Source: a virus. Taken from it: a stretch of DNA of 64,000 nucleotides. Position 1 is the stretch's first letter. Each line of letters opens with the position of its first letter. The DNA is taken from positions 87,914 to 151,913 of the IMG/VR virus record IMGVR_UViG_3300010885_044017. One strand, given 5' to 3'. Made by a program: the position numbers and the translations under genes. Under the pieces are notes generated by a model. The model did not search any database. It worked only from the letters and a program-made list of their open reading frames with translations, and was not told where the DNA came from. Positions 35,723-43,690 of the stretch are shown here, piece after piece.

Positions 35723-36895
35723 ATGACACAAGCATTATTAGAAAGCCGTTGGGGCGAAACCAAAGACGCTCTGCTTGAAGGCTTAAACGGAAGTAAAAGA
35801 ACTACAATGGGTGTAATTTTGGAAAACACTCGCAAAAACTTGATGGAAACTGCAACAGCAGGTGCAACAGGCTCCAGTAACGTGGCTACACTTAATCGTG
35901 TGATTCTGCCAGTTATTCGTCGTGTTATGCCTACAGTTATTGCAAACGAAATCGTTGGTGTTCAGCCAATGACAGGTCCAGTAGCACAGATCCATACCTT
36001 ACGTGTGCGTTACGCTGACGGTGTAACAGCCACAGGTGGTGCAACAGGTACTGTGGCTGGTGACGAAGCATTATCACCATTCAAGATTGCAACTGCATAT
36101 TCAGGCGCAACTGATGGTTTCGCAAGAACCACATCAGCACTGGAAGGTGTAGCAGGTAACAGAATCAACGTTCAAATCTTGAAACAGGTAGTAGAAGCCA
36201 AGACACGTAAGTTGTCAGCTCGTTGGACATTTGAAGCGGCTCAAGACGCACAAAGCATGCATGGTTTAGATGTAGAAGCAGAAATCATGGCAGCATTGGC
36301 ACAAGAAATCACTGTGGAAATCGATCAAGAAATCCTCGGTAGTTTACGTAGCTTGGGTGCAGTTGATTATGCATATGATCAGTCCAGCGTTTCAGGTACA
36401 GCAACATTTGTTGGTGATGAGCATGCTGCTTTGGCAGTGTTGGTCAATCGTAGTGCAAACTTGATTGCTCAACGTACACGTCGTGGCGCTGGTAACTGGG
36501 CAGTTGTAAGTCCGGCTGCTTTGACAGTGTTGCAAAGTGCTACAACAAGTGCATTTGCTAGAACAACAGAAGGTACATTTGAAGCTCCTACAAACACCAA
36601 GTTTGTTGGTACATTGAATGGCGCAATGCGTATCTATGTAGACAGTTATGCAAACGATTCAACAGCAGTATTGGTTGGATATAAGGGTTCAAGCGAAGCT
36701 GATGCAGCTGCGTTCTATTGCCCATATATTCCTTTGATGAGTTCAGGCGTTGTTTTAGATCCAGCTACTTTTGAACCAGTAGTTGGCTTTATGACAAGAT
36801 ATGGCTACGTCGAGCTCACGAATACTTCGAGTTCTTTAGGTAATGCTGGTGATTACCTTTCAGAAATATCGATTTCGAACCTTAGTTTTCAATAA
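35723..36895 (+). CDS. 23: Major capsid protein gp23
   Basis: 390 residues, shorter than T4 (521) and most relatives. Family hallmarks are RVILPVIRRVMPTVIANEIVGVQPMTGP (read in parts), HTLRVRYADGV, KTRKLSARWTFEAAQDA and EITVEIDQEILGSLR. A likely gp21 cleavage site is LME at 40-42, before TATAGATG, which would free the first 42 residues, compared with 65 in T4. It forms the hexamers of the head. It follows gp22 with a strong AGGAG site and ends at a strong terminator, consistent with very high late expression. The short length suggests loss or reduction of an insertion domain. Confidence 0.96.
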   Translation: MTQALLESRWGETKDALLEGLNGSKRTTMGVILENTRKNLMETATAGATGSSNVATLNRVILPVIRRVMPTVIANEIVGVQPMTGPVAQIHTLRVRYADGVTATGGATGTVAGDEALSPFKIATAYSGATDGFARTTSALEGVAGNRINVQILKQVVEAKTRKLSARWTFEAAQDAQSMHGLDVEAEIMAALAQEITVEIDQEILGSLRSLGAVDYAYDQSSVSGTATFVGDEHAALAVLVNRSANLIAQRTRRGAGNWAVVSPAALTVLQSATTSAFARTTEGTFEAPTNTKFVGTLNGAMRIYVDSYANDSTAVLVGYKGSSEADAAAFYCPYIPLMSSGVVLDPATFEPVVGFMTRYGYVELTNTSSSLGNAGDYLSEISISNLSFQ

Positions 36896-36920
36896 ATCGA
36901 AACTGTATTTGTATCAAACA

Positions 36921-36946
36921 AAAACCTGCCCAGTGCAGGTTTTTTG
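36921..36946 (+). terminator. Rho-independent terminator after gp23
   Basis: Stem AACCTGC/GCAGGTT (36923-36929 and 36935-36941) with a five-base loop, followed by TTTTT. It separates the capsid gene from the structural genes that follow. Confidence 0.9.
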
Positions 36947-36956
36947 TTGACAACGG

Positions 36957-36964
36957 CATAAATA
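36957..36964 (+). promoter_or_regulatory. Late promoter for first virion gene after gp23
   Basis: CATAAATA just after the gp23 terminator; transcription should begin near 36970, giving an 80-base structured leader before 37053. Confidence 0.65.
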
Positions 36965-36974
36965 TTCATGTTCA

Positions 36975-37041
36975 CTCGCTGAGAGAGACTCTCGGAGCAC
37001 CACTTCGGGCGGCCTAGAACGCTAACGCCCTGAAGGGCAAA
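36975..37041 (+). promoter_or_regulatory. Structured 5' leader
   Basis: GAGAG/CTCTC forms one hairpin, and CTTCGGGCG (37003-37011) pairs with CGCCCTGAAG (37026-37035) with a single bulged T. Alternatively GCCC-TGAA-GGGC folds locally. An AAAGGAG Shine-Dalgarno follows directly at about 37039-37045. Unusually long for this phage; may stabilise the message or control translation. Confidence 0.45.
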
Positions 37042-37052
37042 GGAGAAACAAA

Positions 37053-37817
37053 ATGGCAAAATTAAAAATTTCAACAACAACTTCGGTATCATCAGTAAAC
37101 TATCCACAAGCTCAAACGGATAGATTTGTCACACCAACCCAGGTCAACGGTAATCGCATCGGCGGCGTGGGTGGTGTCACCAGTCAGGTCGGCTTACAGA
37201 TCAAGCCCACAGTGTTTGTCACTGGCGGCAGTGCCTTACCCGGCAGTATTACATCACAAAAAGGGGCTCACAAGTTTCGTGTGAGTGATGGCACTAGAAC
37301 AGGTGTATGCAAGTTGGTAAACAGTACAACACTAGCGGCAGGTCAAATGAACTTATGGGCAAACATCTGTGTTATTCCCAGTGCAAACATAGCAGCAGCC
37401 AACATTGCCGGCAATGCCACACAAACTTGGGTGTCATGGACCACAGGTACAACCATTGGTCCAGTGGCAACGCCACGTGTGGGCGACTATATTCTTGGAT
37501 TCACCAGTGCCAACATTGGCGTATACGGTGCACAAGTTACTGCTGTAGTTTCCACTACCAACGTGGCTGTGGCTGTTACTGGTAATGTTTCCTCTTCTAC
37601 TTTTGTGCTGGCCAACACCATGACATTAGTAAGTAGAATTGACAACAAGTATATACATGACTTCACCACTAATGGTACCCGTGACAGCACAGACGGTACA
37701 GTGACCTATTACACCAACGGTTTCAATCCAACTAGATTCCGTTATGTGTTGGGTGGAAATGCTGTGTCGGCATCAGCCACAATAACATCGGGATTTGCCA
37801 GAGTAATCAGCGGTTAA
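37053..37817 (+). CDS. Virion structural protein, unknown
   Basis: 254 residues, Thr/Val/Gly/Asn-rich and beta-predicted, with no membrane segment or enzyme motif. KGAHKFRVSDGTRTGVCKL in the N-terminal half resembles segments of structural proteins of marine T4-like phages, and the C-terminal DGTVTYYTNGFNPTRFRYVL may close a beta domain. It has its own late promoter, a structured leader and a terminator on each side, so it is expressed as a single-gene unit between capsid and fibre genes, as would suit an abundant head decoration or tail protein. The function is inferred from context only. Confidence 0.65.
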   Translation: MAKLKISTTTSVSSVNYPQAQTDRFVTPTQVNGNRIGGVGGVTSQVGLQIKPTVFVTGGSALPGSITSQKGAHKFRVSDGTRTGVCKLVNSTTLAAGQMNLWANICVIPSANIAAANIAGNATQTWVSWTTGTTIGPVATPRVGDYILGFTSANIGVYGAQVTAVVSTTNVAVAVTGNVSSSTFVLANTMTLVSRIDNKYIHDFTTNGTRDSTDGTVTYYTNGFNPTRFRYVLGGNAVSASATITSGFARVISG

Positions 37818-37860
37818 TAACTATAATCAGCTGACGTCGATCAGCATGAATCAGTTCAAA

Positions 37861-37894
37861 ACAGCCTGTCACAACACAGGTTGTTTTTTTTTTT
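37861..37894 (+). terminator. Rho-independent terminator
   Basis: Nine-base stem ACAGCCTGT/ACAGGTTGT with a six-base loop and a run of about 12 T. It isolates the 37053 gene from the fibre cluster. Confidence 0.9.
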
Positions 37895-37916
37895 GAAATT
37901 GTATATTAGATATTTG

Positions 37917-37923
37917 CTAAATA
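37917..37923 (+). promoter_or_regulatory. Late promoter for the fibre cluster
   Basis: CTAAATA, 21 bases before the ATG at 37945; same variant as before the portal gene. Confidence 0.55.
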
Positions 37924-37944
37924 CTCTATAACAGGACTGTAAAG

Positions 37945-38463
37945 ATGGCAACTTTTAAAAGAATCTCAGGTGACTATACAATTCAAAGTGCAGGTGCCAG
38001 TGACAATGTCTACGTCAACACCAACACACTCACTGTGAATGGTAACTTGATAGTGACCGGTAACTCTACCAGTATCAACACCACCAACACCTCAATTTGG
38101 GACAACATCATCACATTGAATGCCAATTTGTCGTCCAACACAGCACCCACCTTGAACGCAGGTATAGAAGTCAATCGTGGCTCCAGTGCCAATGTGGCCC
38201 TGCGTTGGAACGAAACAGTGCGAAATTGGCAAGTGACCACAGACGGCAGCACCTATGCCAATATTTCCACTGGGCTTGCTGGCTTAACTGCCAACTTAAA
38301 CATAACCGGATATAGAATATACGACACTGTATCAAACGTGCAATTTTATGCCAACACCCCTTCAGCGGGTGGCTCGGGCGTATATGCTACAAACAACAAT
38401 TATGTAAATCAAGAGTTGATTACAAAACAACGCAGTATTGCGTACAGTATTATTTTTGGATAG
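37945..38463 (+). CDS. Fibre-associated structural protein
   Basis: 172 residues. The pattern NLIVTGNSTSINTTNTSIWDN, then LNANLSSNTAPTLNAGIEVNRGSSANVALRWNE (read in parts) is the repeated module at the N-terminus of many fibres and fibre adaptors from aquatic phages, where a fold is defined on a 'time base' of beta strands. The final 30 residues (YVNQELITKQRSIAYSIIFG) are short and hydrophobic. First gene of a run of six closely packed genes up to 49090; probably part of the fibre or its attachment. The same module recurs in 40867-43689. Confidence 0.65.
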   Translation: MATFKRISGDYTIQSAGASDNVYVNTNTLTVNGNLIVTGNSTSINTTNTSIWDNIITLNANLSSNTAPTLNAGIEVNRGSSANVALRWNETVRNWQVTTDGSTYANISTGLAGLTANLNITGYRIYDTVSNVQFYANTPSAGGSGVYATNNNYVNQELITKQRSIAYSIIFG

Positions 38464-38472
38464 GATAAAAAA

Positions 38473-38781
38473 ATGGCAATACAAAACACCGCATTAACAA
38501 CCACTGCTGCCAGCATTTACACCAGTGCCGGCAACACAGCAATCACCACCATACACCTGTGCAACTACACTGGCTCGTCGGTACAGGCCAATGTGTATGT
38601 GGTACCCTCGGGCGGGGTGGCCAACGGTACCACAGTGATCTATGGCAATGTCACCATATCAGCCTACAACACCTTGATCATTTATCAAGAAAAGTTCATA
38701 TTGGCCAACGGTGATTTCATTGCTGCCAATGCATCAGCCACTACCAGTGTAACTGCCACAGTAAGTTCAATAGGAATCTAA
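38473..38781 (+). CDS. Small beta-rich structural protein
   Basis: 102 residues, Thr/Ala/Val/Asn-rich: TTIHLCNYTGSSVQANVYVVPSG then ISAYNTLIIYQEKFILANGD. Similar small proteins lie beside fibre genes in T4-like phages and form part of the virion. There are no membrane segments and no motif that gives a role. It is nine bases after the preceding stop and three before the next ATG, so it is co-translated with its neighbours. Confidence 0.6.
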   Translation: MAIQNTALTTTAASIYTSAGNTAITTIHLCNYTGSSVQANVYVVPSGGVANGTTVIYGNVTISAYNTLIIYQEKFILANGDFIAANASATTSVTATVSSIGI

Positions 38782-38784
38782 CAC

Positions 38785-39216
38785 ATGGCACGATTTTTAA
38801 AAAACCCGGACCTAACACCCGGCAGCCAAGCTGCTAGATTGCCCATGGTGCCCAGCAGTAGCTATGGTGACGCACCTGTGGACGGTATCATTAGATTCAA
38901 CGTGGCCACAAATAGAATTGAATTTTATTACAACGGTGCTTGGAATCAAGTGGCCAAAATTGGTACCTTGACTCCTACAGTGGACGACCTAGTGGGCGAT
39001 GGTTCAACCACAGTGTTCACCATGAGTCAAAGCGAAAGTGATGCAAAAAACATAGTTGTCACCATTGGCGGGGTTTATCAATTGCCAGGAACTGCTTACA
39101 CGGTGGCGGGAACTGCCATAACATTCACATCAGCGCCACCGGCACCCAGCTTGCCCACAAGTCCCAACAGAATTAATATAATTCACAATCTCAACAGCAC
39201 CAACGTGCCAGCCTAG
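38785..39216 (+). CDS. Fibre-associated structural protein with shared C-terminal module
   Basis: 143 residues. The segment GIIRFNVATNRIEFYYNGAWNQV (about 37-59) is a motif seen in many phage fibres, and residues about 62-125 (VDDLVGDGSTTVFTMSQ, then VVTIGGVYQLPGTAYTV) match a module found near the C-terminus of the fibre genes at 39225 and 43691. A fibre tip, collar or adaptor role is likely. It lies three bases after the previous stop. Confidence 0.65.
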   Translation: MARFLKNPDLTPGSQAARLPMVPSSSYGDAPVDGIIRFNVATNRIEFYYNGAWNQVAKIGTLTPTVDDLVGDGSTTVFTMSQSESDAKNIVVTIGGVYQLPGTAYTVAGTAITFTSAPPAPSLPTSPNRINIIHNLNSTNVPA

Positions 39217-39224
39217 GACTCAAC

Positions 39225-40829
39225 ATGGCCATTGGACGTATATCAGGACCAATGCTGTACAACAACTTGGATCGCCAAGGAGTTGATTTATCCATTGATG
39301 CTAATCTTGTGTATTTTGATGTCAACAATCGTTGGGTGGGCATCAACACCACCGCACCGGGCTATGCACTAGACAGCACAGGCAATGCTAGAATTGCCAA
39401 TATCTTTGTACTAGGCAACACCATCTCCAGCAACAGTGGTGGTTTAAGCATGGGATCGGCCACCACCTTTACCAACACCACTGACTCCTCCGGTCCCACA
39501 ACAGGTGCAGTGACAGTGGCAGGTGGCATGGGCATTGTTCGGGATCTACGTGTGGGCGGTACTATACATGCCAACACCATAGTATCGGACAACTTTCAAG
39601 TACTCAGCATTGGTGAGTCATTGGTTTATTTGTCACCGTCCTCAACCACCCCCTACAACTACGATATTGGGCTTTACAGTGCTTTTACTGGTGGATCCAG
39701 CAACAACTATCAACACACCGGTGTAGTGAGAAACGATGCAGACAACTATTGGTATTTTTTCAGTAATGCTGCTGAACCCACAGGCGCCACAGTGGACTTG
39801 GCCAATGCCAATGTTGTCATGGATACCATTCGTGCAGGTGGCATAACGCTAAGTAATGCCACTGTAAGCTCTAGTTCCTCAACAGGTGCTGTGGTTGTCA
39901 CCGGTGGTGTGGGTGTTGGTGGTAATGTCACAGTGAGTGGCAATGTAGTTGCACCAAACTTTTTATTTGCCAATGGTGTTAATATTTTTACTGCTATTGC
40001 CGCCGGCAGTTACGGAAACGCCAATGTAGCCACATACTTGCCCAATTATACAGGCAACATCGCCAGCGGTAATACCACAGTCACCGGCAACTTTTATGGA
40101 AATATTTTAACTGATCAAATTTCTCCACGTACTGGAAATATTGTAACATTTAATTCATCCGCTGCAATTAAATTACCCGTGGGCGACACTGCAACTAGAC
40201 CCACAGGTGCATCGGGATATTTAAGATTCAACACAGCCCTGGGCACAGTGGAATACCACAATGGCACTGCTTGGGTTCCTTTGACCAATACCATTACAGA
40301 TCAACAAATTACGCCCGACGGTGTTGCTCAAACATTTACATTGACACAGTCAACCACTGCAGCTGGTATTCTTGTCAGTATCAACGGTACCATGCAACAA
40401 CCAGATATAGCCTACACAGTGTCGGGCACCAGCTTGACATTTACGGAAGTACCACTAACAACAGATATTGTAAACGTTAGATATATTGCCACAGTGAGCA
40501 CTGTGGTCAGCACAGATTCTACTCTGGTTGATTCTGCCAATGTAGCATTGGGCACCGTATTAAAAATTATTGATAGTTTTGACACCACTGCTTATAGAAG
40601 TGCCAAATACACAATTTCCAGCAGTAACTCCTCGGACGCACAATTTTCAGAGTTGATGTTGATACAAAATGCCGGATCTGTTGCAATCAGCAACGTGGCC
40701 AATGTTAGAGTTGGCGTCAGTGCAGTGACATACACAGCAAACGTAAGCGGTACCACTGTTAATTTGTTGGCACAAGCCACCACAGCGTCAAATCAGCTGA
40801 GAATTCAACGCACATATTTCGTAATTTAA
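39225..40829 (+). CDS. Tail fibre-type protein
   Basis: 534 residues. N-terminal MLYNNLDRQGVDLSIDANLVYFDVNNRWVGINT (read in parts) is the typical start of fibre proteins of aquatic T4-like phages. The middle is Val/Gly/Asn/Thr-rich with TGAVTVAGGMGI and TGAVVVTGGVGVGGNVTVSGN repeats that suggest a trimeric beta-helix. From about residue 357 comes a two-part C-terminal module, TDQQITPDG...VSGTSLTFTE and AYRSAKYTISSSNS...LRIQRTYFVI, shared with 43691-49090. Late-expressed with the genes before it. Confidence 0.75.
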   Translation: MAIGRISGPMLYNNLDRQGVDLSIDANLVYFDVNNRWVGINTTAPGYALDSTGNARIANIFVLGNTISSNSGGLSMGSATTFTNTTDSSGPTTGAVTVAGGMGIVRDLRVGGTIHANTIVSDNFQVLSIGESLVYLSPSSTTPYNYDIGLYSAFTGGSSNNYQHTGVVRNDADNYWYFFSNAAEPTGATVDLANANVVMDTIRAGGITLSNATVSSSSSTGAVVVTGGVGVGGNVTVSGNVVAPNFLFANGVNIFTAIAAGSYGNANVATYLPNYTGNIASGNTTVTGNFYGNILTDQISPRTGNIVTFNSSAAIKLPVGDTATRPTGASGYLRFNTALGTVEYHNGTAWVPLTNTITDQQITPDGVAQTFTLTQSTTAAGILVSINGTMQQPDIAYTVSGTSLTFTEVPLTTDIVNVRYIATVSTVVSTDSTLVDSANVALGTVLKIIDSFDTTAYRSAKYTISSSNSSDAQFSELMLIQNAGSVAISNVANVRVGVSAVTYTANVSGTTVNLLAQATTASNQLRIQRTYFVI

Positions 40830-40836
40830 CTTTGAG

Positions 40837-40844
40837 CATAAATA
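40837..40844 (+). promoter_or_regulatory. Late promoter for fibre gene
   Basis: CATAAATA, followed by an AAAAAGGA Shine-Dalgarno, 23 bases before the ATG at 40867. Confidence 0.6.
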
Positions 40845-40866
40845 CTTGATATAAAAAGGAATCGGT

Positions 40867-43689
40867 ATGGCAGTTACTAGAATCAAGAATAATCAGATCA
40901 CTGATGCAACCATTACGTTTGCCAAGATTGCTGCCGGTACACTGACTGGTTCCTTATTTAATGCCAATCTTACATTAAATAGCAATGTTTCTATTATTGG
41001 TAACTTTTCTGTTTCTGGTACTCCCACCACAATCAACAGTGTTAATACCTATGTCAATGACCCGGTTGTGGTGTTTAACAACGGTTACGCAGGTAGCTTG
41101 GTCGGTTACGACATTGGTTTATTAGTCAATCGTAACCTAAGCTCATTGGCTCCGTATGGTTCAGTAAATGCATTCTGGGGTTGGGTAGAAAATGATGCTG
41201 CTTTTGAAGCCATTGCTACAACAGACACTGGTACTGGTATCACCAGTATTAATAATTCAGGTTTTGCCAACTTAAAAGTTGGTAATATATTTTCTCAAAG
41301 TGGAACTATCACTGCCAGTACAGTGACAGCTGCCACCATTGGTAATTCGGGCACAACACTGTCGGGCACATTAAGTGCCGCAGGTGTATCGGGCACAGTG
41401 GCCACAGCCAACGTGTCACAGTATGACTCAGTGACTCCGTTCACTACCACAGCTAACTTTTTCCCGCAATTCAGTAATATTTCAACCGCGGGCAACACTG
41501 TGGGTGGTGTTGCTACTAACCTGGTGTTTAACCCCGGCTCTGGTAATTTATTTGCAGGTTCATTTGTTGGGTCTGGAATTTATTTAACCGGCGTTGCAGC
41601 AGCCAGTGCCGGTAACACAGCGTTCTACGCTTGCACAGCACCCTACACCACAAGTCAAGTATTTTATCCCATGTTCAGTAACTTGGTGTCTGCTGGAAAT
41701 ACCACACATGGTGTTGCAACCAACTTGTCATTCAATCCCGGCACTGCCAATTTGACCATTGGTAATATTGCACTCACTGGTAATGCCATTAGTAGTTTAA
41801 GCGGTACTGTTTTAGGACTGGGTGCCATTGGCAACGTGAGCGTAACAGGTGGCACAAGTGGCTATACAGTGATTACCAACGGTGCTGGTGTGTTGAGTTT
41901 CAACCCAGGCAATGCATTGGTGTTGGGATCTAACAGTTCTGGGCAACTGGTAAGCAACGCAATAACATTAACAAGTACAACCAACGTGACAGATGCAATC
42001 GCACAATTAAATCAAATTTTAGGCAAGTTAACTCCAGCCGCACCTCCCAACTTCCCGGGCAACGTAGCAACATCTGTTGGCGCGGCCAGCACATTCAGTA
42101 TCACAACAGGTACCACATCGGCCATCATGACCGGTGATGCGGCACGTGGTACTGGATGGACACAGCAAAATAATATTTCTGGTAACACTTATCAGTTGGC
42201 CGGCGGAACAACATTTTCGGCGGTGCGTGCCAATACCATTGCAACATCAACGCTGGCAGCAATCAAATCGGGTCAAGGTAACGTAAGATCTTGGTACGGT
42301 GGCAACATCATAACAGGATTTGTAAACTTAACTGGTGCATTGGGCACAGTGACCAATGGTAATTTGTCAATTGTCAACGATACAGACTACAACAACATCA
42401 AGAGCACAGTGTCTGCTGGATTCTGGTACAGTGCCAACGTTTCTATATCGGCTACAGCAGGTATGTTGCCGGGCTGGAACAGTATTTTAATTGAAGACCT
42501 TGGCGGATACACAAATGGCAATACCAACTCACTGCTGTGGTACAACGATATTAGTTCCACTGCTGCTGGAACACCAACATTCTCCAACACCAGTGCAGTA
42601 TTGACCACCAACGTGGTGGCGTACTCTAGCTCAATTCCGCACTTTACATCGGGTGCAGTATTTAGATTAAAAGGCAACGTAAACAACTTATCCGGAGACA
42701 CATATCCAACAGGTAACGTAAACTTAACCAGTGCCACTGCTGCCGCAGGTGGCTTCCAAGCTCCTACTGCTGTACCTTACACAGCAGCCGTGGCCAGTGC
42801 CGGTTATTGGTCTGGTACTGTACCGTTACCAAGATATTTGTGTAATACCACATACGGCTCTGGAACCAGTGCTTACTATGAAACAAACTCAAGTATAGTG
42901 ACTACAGGCTTTGGTTCTAGTACCTCAGGTCCAACATTAACTGTAACCAACGGCTATAACGCATCTCTCGCTACAGCACACCAAGCGTCAGGTGCTCCAA
43001 CCATATTATGGAAAAACGGTACCGGTACTGCCATTGATGAAACTACTATTCCTGTTAACTCAGTAGGTACGGGATCGGGTAACGGTTTCCGTGTTGCTAG
43101 TCAAGGCAGTTCTAACAACCCGGTGTATGTAGCAGGTAACGTTAGCTCACCAATTTGGAACAGCCAAACAACAACACTACAGACCTACGATGCAGTTGTC
43201 GTTGGATCGGGCTCACAAGGTATTATTGCGTGGAGTCAAACTAACTTCTCTACTGGTTACTTGCCAGTGGGCCCAAATTTAAGTGGACAAGCCACAACAC
43301 AATATTTCACGATGAAGTTTATTCGTACAGCGGTGTCTAAGTTTAACATCAAGTATTCGGGCACTATTGCTGGTTTATGGGTAGCATTACCTGGTGGCTC
43401 ACCAAATGGTACAGACACCTATGCATCACCCACTAACGGTTGGTTAGATGTAAGTGTTACTTATGCAGGGGGAATTCCCGGCACCGGCACCGGCGGCAAC
43501 GGAATATCAAATGGTTGTGCAGTCGGTGGAAATGCAGTACTTAACTCGTTACAAACCAACAAGAGCGTGACAGCAACATTTGGTACGTTGAGTTCAACAA
43601 ACTCAACAAACAATGAAATTTGGGTGAGAGTTGCTTTAACAAGTGGACAATCACTAACAGCATTAACTATGGAAACGGCGACAAACTAA
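40867..43689 (+). CDS. Tail fibre protein with two copies of the fibre repeat
   Basis: 940 residues. Residues about 40-100 hold the NDPVVVFNNGYAG...YDIGLLVNRN module and an AFWGWVENDAAFE segment shared by fibres of aquatic phages. Two copies of the 65-residue repeat (YDSVTPFTTTANFFPQFSN; YACTAPYTTSQVFYPMFSN) lie at about 41421-41780. The remaining 600 residues are beta-rich, non-repeated and include unusual Gly/Ser/Asn stretches, probably the distal shaft and a globular end. Followed by the giant repeat fibre after one base. Confidence 0.8.
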   Translation: MAVTRIKNNQITDATITFAKIAAGTLTGSLFNANLTLNSNVSIIGNFSVSGTPTTINSVNTYVNDPVVVFNNGYAGSLVGYDIGLLVNRNLSSLAPYGSVNAFWGWVENDAAFEAIATTDTGTGITSINNSGFANLKVGNIFSQSGTITASTVTAATIGNSGTTLSGTLSAAGVSGTVATANVSQYDSVTPFTTTANFFPQFSNISTAGNTVGGVATNLVFNPGSGNLFAGSFVGSGIYLTGVAAASAGNTAFYACTAPYTTSQVFYPMFSNLVSAGNTTHGVATNLSFNPGTANLTIGNIALTGNAISSLSGTVLGLGAIGNVSVTGGTSGYTVITNGAGVLSFNPGNALVLGSNSSGQLVSNAITLTSTTNVTDAIAQLNQILGKLTPAAPPNFPGNVATSVGAASTFSITTGTTSAIMTGDAARGTGWTQQNNISGNTYQLAGGTTFSAVRANTIATSTLAAIKSGQGNVRSWYGGNIITGFVNLTGALGTVTNGNLSIVNDTDYNNIKSTVSAGFWYSANVSISATAGMLPGWNSILIEDLGGYTNGNTNSLLWYNDISSTAAGTPTFSNTSAVLTTNVVAYSSSIPHFTSGAVFRLKGNVNNLSGDTYPTGNVNLTSATAAAGGFQAPTAVPYTAAVASAGYWSGTVPLPRYLCNTTYGSGTSAYYETNSSIVTTGFGSSTSGPTLTVTNGYNASLATAHQASGAPTILWKNGTGTAIDETTIPVNSVGTGSGNGFRVASQGSSNNPVYVAGNVSSPIWNSQTTTLQTYDAVVVGSGSQGIIAWSQTNFSTGYLPVGPNLSGQATTQYFTMKFIRTAVSKFNIKYSGTIAGLWVALPGGSPNGTDTYASPTNGWLDVSVTYAGGIPGTGTGGNGISNGCAVGGNAVLNSLQTNKSVTATFGTLSSTNSTNNEIWVRVALTSGQSLTALTMETATN

Positions 43690-43690
43690 T

